Of a DNA stretch of 7,558 bases, positions 1 to 5,512 are shown in pieces (within the stretch, counting starts at the first letter, position 1; each line of letters begins with the position of its first letter). The stretch spans positions 1 through 7,558 of the forward strand of contig DKIP01000002.1 in NCBI GenBank assembly GCA_002454335.1, read 5' to 3'. This stretch comes from Cytophagaceae bacterium UBA6715. Lineage in GTDB: Bacteria; Bacteroidota; Bacteroidia; Cytophagales; Spirosomataceae. The notes under the pieces are model-generated. The model ran no database searches, was not told the DNA's origin, and saw nothing but the letters and a program-made list of their open reading frames with translations. A program made the position numbers and the translations under genes.

Positions 1-59
1 AAACGTAAATACGTCATCGGCCGACCGTGATTATCCAAGAGTTGATTATCTTTATACAT
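1..59 (-). CDS. moaA: GTP 3',8-cyclase MoaA, N-terminal fragment (gene continues beyond window)
   Basis: Read on the minus strand from the ATG at 59-57, the frame gives MYKDNQLLDNHGRPMTYLR and then leaves the window. The pattern of a short leader, then D-x-x-G-R-x-x-x-Y-L-R, is the usual start of MoaA, just before the radical-SAM CxxxCxxC cluster motif, which is not visible here. MoaA uses S-adenosylmethionine and two 4Fe-4S clusters to convert GTP to 3',8-cyclo-GTP, the first step of molybdopterin synthesis, in the cytoplasm. The start is well fixed because an in-frame stop lies upstream at 74-72 with no other start between. The divergent neighbour is moaD from the same pathway, which strongly supports the call even though only 19 codons are present. 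The remaining doubt comes from the length of the fragment. Confidence 0.8.
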   Translation of the reverse strand, partial: MYKDNQLLDNHGRPMTYLR

Positions 60-74
60 TCGACCTGCAAATTA

Positions 75-82
75 CAAAATTA
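75..82 (-). promoter_or_regulatory. Possible Bacteroidota -7 promoter element for moaA
   Basis: On the minus strand, positions 82-75 read TAATTTTG, an exact match to the Bacteroidota -7 consensus TAnnTTTG. It lies 15 bp before the moaA ATG, which would give a leader of roughly 10 nt. I see no convincing TTG/TTTG -33 element at the expected 19-21 bp further upstream, a region that lies inside moaD. An 8-mer in AT-rich DNA can occur by chance, so this is tentative. Confidence 0.35.
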
Positions 83-328
83 ATGGCCACCTATACCTTA
101 CTCCTCTTCGGCATTTGTCGAGATTTATTAAAAAAAGATGAAATTTCCCTTGTGACGGAACAGCTGGTAGATGCACAAACATTGTTAAGTATCGTTAAAA
201 AAGCGCACCCTGAACTTCAAAATCTACCTTCGTTGCGCCTTGCCGCCGACCAGCATTTTCCAAAACCCGATTTCATCATCGAGGAACGCATGGAAATCGC
301 GTTAATTCCTCCGGTTTCTGGCGGATAA
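83..328 (+). CDS. moaD: Molybdopterin synthase small subunit MoaD (sulfur carrier)
   Basis: This 81-residue ubiquitin-fold protein is the same length as E. coli MoaD. It ends in the family's hallmark tail, ...ALIPPVSGG, with the terminal Gly-Gly exposed. In the known pathway MoeB adenylates that glycine, it becomes a thiocarboxylate, and MoaD together with MoaE inserts the two sulfurs that turn cyclic pyranopterin monophosphate into molybdopterin. The N-terminal beta strand (residues 3-9, TYTLLLF) and the late LRLAADQHF...EERMEIAL segment fit the fold. ThiS is the main alternative, but ThiS is usually shorter (about 65 residues), and the PPVSGG ending and the divergent moaA neighbour favour MoaD. 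The start codon lies 23 bp from the moaA start. No moaE is in view. The stop is followed by 61 bp with no terminator hairpin, so read-through into nuoL is possible. Confidence 0.92.
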   Translation: MATYTLLLFGICRDLLKKDEISLVTEQLVDAQTLLSIVKKAHPELQNLPSLRLAADQHFPKPDFIIEERMEIALIPPVSGG

Positions 329-364
329 TTAGCCTTGATTCCCTACAAAATCAGTAGATTATTT

Positions 365-372
365 TATCTTTG
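365..372 (+). promoter_or_regulatory. Probable -7 promoter element for the nuoL-nuoM unit
   Basis: TATCTTTG matches the Bacteroidota TAnnTTTG -7 element and sits in an AT-rich run 17 bp before the nuoL ATG, which would leave a leader of about 12 nt. The nearest TTG upstream (335-337) is 27 bp away, longer than the usual 19-21, so the -33 half is weak or absent. Position just before the first gene of a tight gene cluster supports the call. Confidence 0.5.
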
Positions 373-389
373 CTTCCTTAACTACTATT

Positions 390-2249
390 ATGCCGATACA
401 AACGATTTTTTTAGCACTACTCATCCTGCCTTGGCTTTCCGCCGGCTTGGTTGCGTTGCTCCCTAAAAAAGTCCAAGTTAATGCATCCATCCTACTCGCA
501 GGTCTATTTACCTACCTCGCATTTCAAGTAGGACACATGCCAGAAAACATCACGAGCTACCCGTGGTTCAACCTAGGTGGCAAGGCCATTACAGCGAGCT
601 TTTGGGTAAGCAAATCTGCCCAATTATTACTTTTATTGGTCAGCATCGTCGCATTATTTGTACAAATTTTTTCCAAATCCTACCTCGCGGAAGACCCGAA
701 CATTGGACGTTATTACAGCTATTTACATCTGTTCATCGGATCGATGACCTTGCTTGTTCTCACCGACCAAATCTACATTTTTTACGGTGCTTGGGAATTG
801 GTGGGAGCCTGCTCTTATTTACTGATTAGCTTTTGGCATCATAAAGAAGCAGCCATCAAAGCTGCCAAAAAAGCTTTCTTATTGAACCGAATCGGGGATA
901 TTGCATTGCTCTTTGGACTTGTAGGACTTAGTCAATACTTCGGAACCAGTGTTTTTTCAGCTATGCACGGAAGCGCTCCTGCGATTATCGGGATTGCCGT
1001 AATTCTAGGGGGTATCGGTAAATCTGCCCAATTCCCCTTGATGTCCTGGCTTCCAGACGCCATGGAAGGCCCTACTCCGGCTTCCGCTTTGATTCACGCG
1101 GCAACCATGGTCGCAGCTGGCGTATTTGTCGGCATCCGCGTTTTCCCTTTCATCGGCGAAGAAGCCCATTTATTTATGGGAACAATCGGTGCCATTTCCT
1201 TGGTTGCCGGCGCGTTTTTTGCCCTGTTCCAAAACGATATTAAGAAGGCTTTGGCCTATTCGACAATTTCCCAACTCGGCTTGATGTGGCTCGGAATGGG
1301 TTCCAGTGCTTCCCTTTTTCACTTGTATGCGCATGGCATTTTCAAGGCAGGGCTTTTCCTGACAGCAGGATCGGTGATTCATTATTTGCATCACCAAAAA
1401 GCGACACATCATGTAGATGCGCAAAGTCTTCACAACATGGGTGGCTTGCGGAAAAAATTACCACTGAGCTATATTGCTTACCTGATTTTTGGTGCGGGGA
1501 TGTTGGGTATTCCCTTCACGAGTGGCTTTTATAGCAAGGAAAATATTGCGGGTTACTTGTGGGGTTCGGCGCAGCATAGCGCCTATGCGAATTATTACTA
1601 TGTGCTTTTAAGCGCATTGGCATTGGGGATGGGCTTAACGGCGACTTATATGTGCCGACAAATCTATCTAATTTTCCTAGGCCAAAACCGGGGTGGTCAT
1701 AGCTTTGAAAAATCACACAACGAATGGCTGCAAGTCATTCCAATCAGTTTACTGCTATTGTTGAGTTTATTTTGCTGGATTTCCATGAATCCGATGGACG
1801 CGCATCATTCCGTATTTCTAGCTTTTTTCCATATTGAAAATTATCATATTCCTGGATTTTGGTTGGGCATTACAGCAGGTTCATGGATTGTTGGATTAGG
1901 CATCACCTACCTGACGCGCCGTTGGGTTCCTGCCAAAAATTATCAATTTCTTGGATTTATTTGGCCTTCAGCTTACCGATTGGCATGGTACATCGGCCAA
2001 CAAATGCAACGATTCGATGCGCGTATCGTCGACAGAATTGTCGTTACATTCACGGAATTACAAGTTGTCATCGCCCACCTAAGTGCATGGACCGACCGCC
2101 ATTTGGTAGATGGTTCTGTGAGTCTAATTGCATCCACAAGTCGCGTTTTGGGCGCTCGCCTACAAACATGGCAGTCGGCGCAATTGCACCGTTACTGGTT
2201 CTGGGTATTCTTTACTTTGGTTTTCATCCTAATTTACCTTTTGTATTAA
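390..2249 (+). CDS. nuoL: NADH-quinone oxidoreductase subunit L (NuoL), antiporter-like proton pump subunit
   Basis: The 619-residue polytopic membrane protein matches NuoL over its full length (E. coli NuoL is 613). Hallmarks in order are WELVGACSYLLI with E136, NRIGD with D170, GKSAQFPL with K211, GPTPASALIHAATM with H236, DIKKALAYSTISQLG with K285/K286, HGIFKAGLFL with H315 and K319, GGLRKKLP at 351-358, and GFYSKENI with K383. These charged residues form the proton channel and central polar axis in characterised complex I. The C-terminus has the DRHLVDGSV...LQTWQSAQLHRY segment and a last hydrophobic helix (about 602-619) expected for the end of the lateral arm of NuoL. This separates it from the shorter NuoM and NuoN. 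It would pump protons at the distal end of the membrane arm. No complex I gene precedes it; moaD does. Its stop overlaps the nuoM start by one base. All key residues are present. Confidence 0.95.
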   Translation: MPIQTIFLALLILPWLSAGLVALLPKKVQVNASILLAGLFTYLAFQVGHMPENITSYPWFNLGGKAITASFWVSKSAQLLLLLVSIVALFVQIFSKSYLAEDPNIGRYYSYLHLFIGSMTLLVLTDQIYIFYGAWELVGACSYLLISFWHHKEAAIKAAKKAFLLNRIGDIALLFGLVGLSQYFGTSVFSAMHGSAPAIIGIAVILGGIGKSAQFPLMSWLPDAMEGPTPASALIHAATMVAAGVFVGIRVFPFIGEEAHLFMGTIGAISLVAGAFFALFQNDIKKALAYSTISQLGLMWLGMGSSASLFHLYAHGIFKAGLFLTAGSVIHYLHHQKATHHVDAQSLHNMGGLRKKLPLSYIAYLIFGAGMLGIPFTSGFYSKENIAGYLWGSAQHSAYANYYYVLLSALALGMGLTATYMCRQIYLIFLGQNRGGHSFEKSHNEWLQVIPISLLLLLSLFCWISMNPMDAHHSVFLAFFHIENYHIPGFWLGITAGSWIVGLGITYLTRRWVPAKNYQFLGFIWPSAYRLAWYIGQQMQRFDARIVDRIVVTFTELQVVIAHLSAWTDRHLVDGSVSLIASTSRVLGARLQTWQSAQLHRYWFWVFFTLVFILIYLLY

Positions 2250-3889
2250 TGGGAAACTTATCATACATCATTCTATTGCCGCTCATTGCCTCCCTCGTAG
2301 TTGGGTTTGGGAAGCTAGGCGCAAATTATGCAAGGCTAATAGCTATCGCGGTAGCAGGCATTCAGCTGTTAATTTTGGCTAAAATCGCCTTGGTTTTTGA
2401 CCCTACCCAAACGGGATTTCAATTGACAGAATCCTTCGATTGGATACAGTTAAACTTGGGAAGCCTGGGACATTTTGTGTCCAAATATTCCCTGGGCGTC
2501 GATGGACTAAGCATCGGATTGATCTTGTTGACCGGATTAGTGAGTTTTGTTGCCTTGTGGAACTCCCAAGACATACACGAAAAAATCGAGGGATATTATG
2601 CCTTGGTCTTGTTATTGAACGCTTCCTTAATGGGCTGTTTTTTAGCGCGAGACATGTTCTTATTCTATGTCTTTTTTGAATTCATGTTATTGCCGATGTA
2701 TTTCTTAATCGGAATTTGGGGTGGTCCGCGTCGGAATTATGCGTCCTTGAAATTCTTCATTTATACATTAGTAGGCTCGCTATTCATTCTCATCGTGATG
2801 TTGGGAATCGCTTTGGCCTATATGGATCCCAATGAAACGGCAATAGCTTTTCCGAACTTAGGATTTCATGATTTATCATCCATTCAAACAGCTTTAGCGG
2901 CGCATGAAATCGCACCCAATCAAATCGTACACAGCTTTGATTTGCAGGTGTTAAGTGATCCCAAAAATTGCCAACCGAATAACCTATTCAGTCCACAATC
3001 GGGATTCCTATTAGGCGGATTATCGGGACGTGCCTGGGGATTTTGGCTATTGTTCATCGGCTTTGCGATCAAATTGCCTTTGGTTCCATTGCACACGTGG
3101 TTACCGGATGCGCACGTGGAAGCGCCTACGCCTATCTCTGTTTTATTGGCCGGGGTCTTATTGAAAATAGGAGCTTACGGCTGGTTGCGCATGGCTATTC
3201 CATTCTTTCCTACGGAGGCTGTAGACGCAGCGAGCATCATGGCGGGATTAGGCGTTTTGTCCATCATTTATGGGGCATACAATGCCTTAGCGATGGCGGA
3301 TTTGAAGAAATTAGTCGCTTACTCATCCGTATCGCACATGGGATTTGTGTTGGTCGGAATCGCATCCTTCACCCCCGAAGGCTGGCAGGGTGCCATCTTC
3401 CAATTATTATCCCACGGAATTTTATCCTCCTTATTATTCTTGATGGTCGGCGTATTGTACAGTCGGACAGGCAATCGCCAAATCGATAATTTCTCCGGCC
3501 TAGCAAGTAAAATGCCTTGGTTCACGGTCGTATCAGGCATCGCAATTTTTGCATCCTTGGGCTTACCGGGATTCTCTGGGTTTATCGGCGAATTTTTCAG
3601 TTTAATGGGAGCCTTTACGAGCACGCATCTAACTCCCATTTATGCCATCCTAGGTGGATTGGGCATCTTATTGGGAGCCGGCTATTTATTATGGACTTTC
3701 CAAAAGATCTATTTAGGAAGCTATTTTGTACGCGAGAGCACTTGGGAATTGCCTGACTTGACCTTACTGGAGAAGTTCAGTCTTTTCGGATTGGGCATCC
3801 TGAGTATCATTTTCGGAATTTTACCGGGAATCATTTTTGAGCTAAGTGAAATTTTCGTAACTAACAGCTTGAATCTCATTTTTCACTGA
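2249..3889 (+). CDS. nuoM: NADH-quinone oxidoreductase subunit M (NuoM), antiporter-like proton pump subunit
   Basis: I place the start at the ATG overlapping the nuoL stop (TAATG), giving 546 residues. The frame stays open upstream to 1859, but that part reads nuoL in the wrong frame and lacks NuoM similarity, while MGNLSYIILLPLIASL is a proper first helix. NuoM hallmarks are FFEFMLLPMYFLIGIWGG with E144 (same number as the essential Glu of E. coli NuoM), GFAIKLPLVPLHTWLPDAHVEAPT with K275, AGVLLKIGAYG with K306, DLKKLVAYSSVSHMGFV with K353/K354, QLLSHG with H389, and GFIGEF with E448. It is about 37 residues longer than the E. coli protein. The extra length falls in the loop at roughly 191-255, between the E144 and K275 helices, and is polar with a single cysteine (C241). 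Together with NuoL it would translocate protons in the distal membrane arm. The TGATG junction at its end links it to the next gene. Confidence 0.95.
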   Translation: MGNLSYIILLPLIASLVVGFGKLGANYARLIAIAVAGIQLLILAKIALVFDPTQTGFQLTESFDWIQLNLGSLGHFVSKYSLGVDGLSIGLILLTGLVSFVALWNSQDIHEKIEGYYALVLLLNASLMGCFLARDMFLFYVFFEFMLLPMYFLIGIWGGPRRNYASLKFFIYTLVGSLFILIVMLGIALAYMDPNETAIAFPNLGFHDLSSIQTALAAHEIAPNQIVHSFDLQVLSDPKNCQPNNLFSPQSGFLLGGLSGRAWGFWLLFIGFAIKLPLVPLHTWLPDAHVEAPTPISVLLAGVLLKIGAYGWLRMAIPFFPTEAVDAASIMAGLGVLSIIYGAYNALAMADLKKLVAYSSVSHMGFVLVGIASFTPEGWQGAIFQLLSHGILSSLLFLMVGVLYSRTGNRQIDNFSGLASKMPWFTVVSGIAIFASLGLPGFSGFIGEFFSLMGAFTSTHLTPIYAILGGLGILLGAGYLLWTFQKIYLGSYFVRESTWELPDLTLLEKFSLFGLGILSIIFGILPGIIFELSEIFVTNSLNLIFH

Positions 3890-4245
3890 TGAACTCGAAC
3901 ATCCTTCCCCAACTGGCTAGTTTAGATTTGGCAGAAGCCAATGGACTCACGCCGATTTTACAGGGGATGTCGGAGGAGCAACAATCGCAATTCATGTCGA
4001 TTTATCTGAGCAAGCGCCGCGATCCAGTCTTAATTTTGGTATGTACCTTGGCCGGATTTGTGTGTTTTGCCGGACTACAGCGGTTCATCACGGATCGAAT
4101 CGGATTGGGATTGCTTTATTTTTTTACGGGTGGATTTTTATTGATTGGCACCATCATTGATCTCTTTCGGTACAAATCCATCGCGCGTGCATACAATGAA
4201 AAGATTGCTCACCAAACGGCGAGCATGCTTGCAAATTTCAATTAA
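3889..4245 (+). CDS. Small TM2-domain membrane protein of unknown function
   Basis: The 118-residue protein has a soluble N-terminal third (1-40), a basic SKRRDP stretch, then two hydrophobic helices at about 46-63 and 69-91 separated by the short turn LQRFITDRIG. The segment F-x-G-L-Q-R-F-x-x-x-R-x-G-L-G-L-L-Y-F through IIDLFRY (90-95) fits the TM2 domain, a two-helix family whose function is generally unknown. The C-terminal tail (96-118) is polar. The start overlaps the nuoM stop by one base (TGATG), so translation is probably coupled to nuoM, and this position is where nuoN would follow in a standard nuo operon. It has no resemblance to NuoN, which is about four times longer. A role in complex I assembly is possible from context but is not shown by the sequence. 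TM2 proteins also occur in many unrelated contexts. Confidence 0.8.
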   Translation: MNSNILPQLASLDLAEANGLTPILQGMSEEQQSQFMSIYLSKRRDPVLILVCTLAGFVCFAGLQRFITDRIGLGLLYFFTGGFLLIGTIIDLFRYKSIARAYNEKIAHQTASMLANFN

Positions 4246-4263
4246 ACCTATCAAACAAAGACT

Positions 4264-5160
4264 ATGAAAAACAATTTGAGTCGGAGAGAAATCCTTAAAA
4301 GCTCGGCAGGATTAGCCGGTTTGGGATTATTCGGTTCGTCCATGGAGGACCGTTTCAAGAAAGCGGACATCGCCGTGGGTGCAGACCTAAAAGGCAAAGT
4401 ACAGCATTCGGCTTGTCGCTGGTGTTATGATAAGATTCCGTTTGAGGAATTAATCGTGAATGCCAAACGCATTGGTTTATCTTCCATCGAATTAACGGGT
4501 CCTGAAGAATGGGACATTTTAAAAAAATACGACATGACCGCGGCCATCGGTTGGGGTAAATACCCAGCGGGAATGAACATCCCGAACTTCTTTAACAAGG
4601 TCAAAAACCACGATGCTTTGGTCGGTTTCTACGAAGATATCATACCAAAAGCTGCGAAAGCCGGCGTAAAAAACATCATCACCTTCTCGGGAAACCGCGA
4701 TGGCATGAGTGATGAGGATGGTTTGATCAATTGTAAAAAAGGCTTACAGCGTGTCATGAAAACGGCGGAACGTTACGATGTGACGATTTCGATGGAATTA
4801 TTGAACTCCAAAGTGAACCACAAAGACTACCAAGCGGATACGACCGAATGGGGCGCAGCACTTTGTGAGATGGTGGGTTCGGACAAATTTAAATTGTTAT
4901 ATGACATCTACCACATGCAAATCATGGAGGGAGACGTAATTGCAACCATTAAGAAATACTATCCATACATCTCTCATTACCATACCGGTGGTGTTCCGGG
5001 ACGTAATGAGATTGATGATACACAAGAATTAAATTACCGTGCAATCATCAAAGCGATTTACGACACAGGGTATAAAGGATACATTGGCCAGGAATTCATT
5101 CCGGCTCGCGAAGATAAAATGGCTTCCCTTGCACAGGCCGTTGGCATCTGCGATATCTAA
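4264..5160 (+). CDS. Tat-signal TIM-barrel protein, hydroxypyruvate isomerase-like (sugar isomerase/epimerase family)
   Basis: The 298-residue protein starts with a twin-arginine signal, SRREILK at residues 6-12, followed by a hydrophobic glycine-rich stretch (13-26). This predicts folded export to the periplasm. No clear A-x-A cleavage site follows, so the signal may stay as an anchor. The rest fits the xylose-isomerase-like TIM barrel of the Hyi/IolE group. The expected metal-site residues are visible as E178 (ISMELLN), D214 (YDIYHMQ, with H217), H240 (HYHTGGVPGRNEID) and E277 (GYIGQEF). The VPGRNE loop is typical of hydroxypyruvate isomerase-like members. Such enzymes interconvert aldose/ketose or epimerise sugar derivatives, but the substrate cannot be read from the sequence. 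It begins 18 nt after the TM2 gene and ends just before a strong terminator, so it is probably the last gene of the unit. No sugar-metabolism gene lies beside it. Confidence 0.85.
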   Translation: MKNNLSRREILKSSAGLAGLGLFGSSMEDRFKKADIAVGADLKGKVQHSACRWCYDKIPFEELIVNAKRIGLSSIELTGPEEWDILKKYDMTAAIGWGKYPAGMNIPNFFNKVKNHDALVGFYEDIIPKAAKAGVKNIITFSGNRDGMSDEDGLINCKKGLQRVMKTAERYDVTISMELLNSKVNHKDYQADTTEWGAALCEMVGSDKFKLLYDIYHMQIMEGDVIATIKKYYPYISHYHTGGVPGRNEIDDTQELNYRAIIKAIYDTGYKGYIGQEFIPAREDKMASLAQAVGICDI

Positions 5161-5184
5161 AATTATCATCTTATTGATTTTCTT

Positions 5185-5219
5185 GCCAGCCTCCGATGAT
5201 CGGGGGCTGGCTTTTTTTT
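5185..5219 (+). terminator. Strong intrinsic terminator after the isomerase-like gene
   Basis: The arms GCCAGCCTCCG (5185-5195) and CGGGGGCTGGC (5201-5211) form an 11-bp GC-rich stem with one T-G wobble and a 5-nt loop, followed directly by eight T residues (5212-5219). It starts 25 nt after the stop codon, in the right position to end the nuoL-to-isomerase transcript. Confidence 0.93.
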
Positions 5220-5300
5220 ATCATGAAATTGATAATCGAAGGAGGGATTCATTTGGGGAATGAGATGCCATGAGCATTCGGTTTATTTTCACGTAGAAAT

Positions 5301-5320
5301 CCTCAGACTAAAGTCTGAGG
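5301..5320. repeat. Palindrome 1
   Basis: CCTCAGACT and AGTCTGAGG are perfect 9-bp arms around a central AA. The copy is intact. Confidence 0.85.
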
Positions 5321-5337
5321 TTATAAATAGCTTATGA

Positions 5338-5357
5338 CCCCAGACCTTACACTGGGG
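5338..5357. repeat. Palindrome 2 (decayed)
   Basis: The outer arms CCCCAG and CTGGGG still pair over 6 bp, but the inner three positions no longer match. The total length of 20 nt is the same as in the intact copies, which suggests decay by substitution only. Confidence 0.7.
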
Positions 5358-5383
5358 CAGCCAAAGGCAAACCAAACTTATAA

Positions 5384-5403
5384 CCCCAGACTTTAGTCTG
5401 GGC
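5384..5403. repeat. Palindrome 3
   Basis: CCCAGACT and AGTCTGGG pair over 8 bp around a central TT; the outermost C-C position is unpaired. Its right arm shares base 5402 with the next palindrome, so the two are back to back. Confidence 0.85.
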
Positions 5404-5427
5404 TCCCTAGGCTAAAGCCTAGGGAGC
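5402..5427. repeat. Palindrome 4 (longest)
   Basis: GCTCCCTAGGCT and AGCCTAGGGAGC are perfect 12-bp arms around a central AA. Relative to palindrome 1 the core shows paired base changes on both arms. Confidence 0.88.
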
Positions 5428-5451
5428 GCCGAAGGCGAACAAACCCAATAA

Positions 5452-5489
5452 CCCTAGACTCCGGACTTCGAACCCTTTTAAGTCTGAGG
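5452..5489. repeat. Palindrome 5 (arms separated by 20 nt)
   Basis: CCCTAGACT (5452-5460) and AGTCTGAGG (5481-5489) pair at eight of nine positions, counting one wobble, but are separated by 20 nt instead of 2. This looks like a copy with an insertion in its loop. It ends 23 nt before the start codon of the following gene. Confidence 0.55.
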
Positions 5490-5512
5490 CTATAAAACCT
5501 AACCCTATAAAA

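Larger units (their letters stand above)
5301..5490. repeat. Cluster of five related intergenic palindromes (REP/BIME-like)
   Basis: Five inverted repeats, mostly about 20 nt, follow one another in the 293-bp gap between the terminator and the next gene. Their general form is CCYYAGRCT-WW-AGYCTRRGG. Pairs two/three and four/five are joined by similar linkers (5358-5383 and 5428-5451), both containing GCC-RAA-GGC-RAAC and ending in ATAA. The arms differ between copies, but most differences are compensated on the other side. No T-tract follows any of them, so they are not simple terminators. There is no coding sequence here. The segment 5220-5300 before them holds nothing I can recognise. Mobile-family origin by analogy with REP elements is inference. 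Confidence 0.8.

Noticed and set aside
1170..1716. Minus-strand open frames opposite nuoL
   Set aside because: They are antisense shadows of a strongly conserved membrane protein with no features of their own.
1859..2248. In-frame upstream extension of nuoM with an earlier ATG at 1859
   Set aside because: It overlaps nuoL in another frame, its translation is not NuoM-like, and the ATG at 2249 gives a normal NuoM N-terminal helix with a typical one-base overlap.
3319..3639. Minus-strand open frame opposite nuoM
   Set aside because: It is antisense to conserved NuoM helices and has no recognisable domain.
5258..5279. Weak inverted repeat GAATG...CATTC
   Set aside because: A 5-bp arm with a 12-nt gap is expected by chance and has no T-tract or conserved context.
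5301..5490. CRISPR array
   Set aside because: The repeats are palindromes with varying arms and short similar linkers, some back to back. There are no identical direct repeats with unique spacers of even length.
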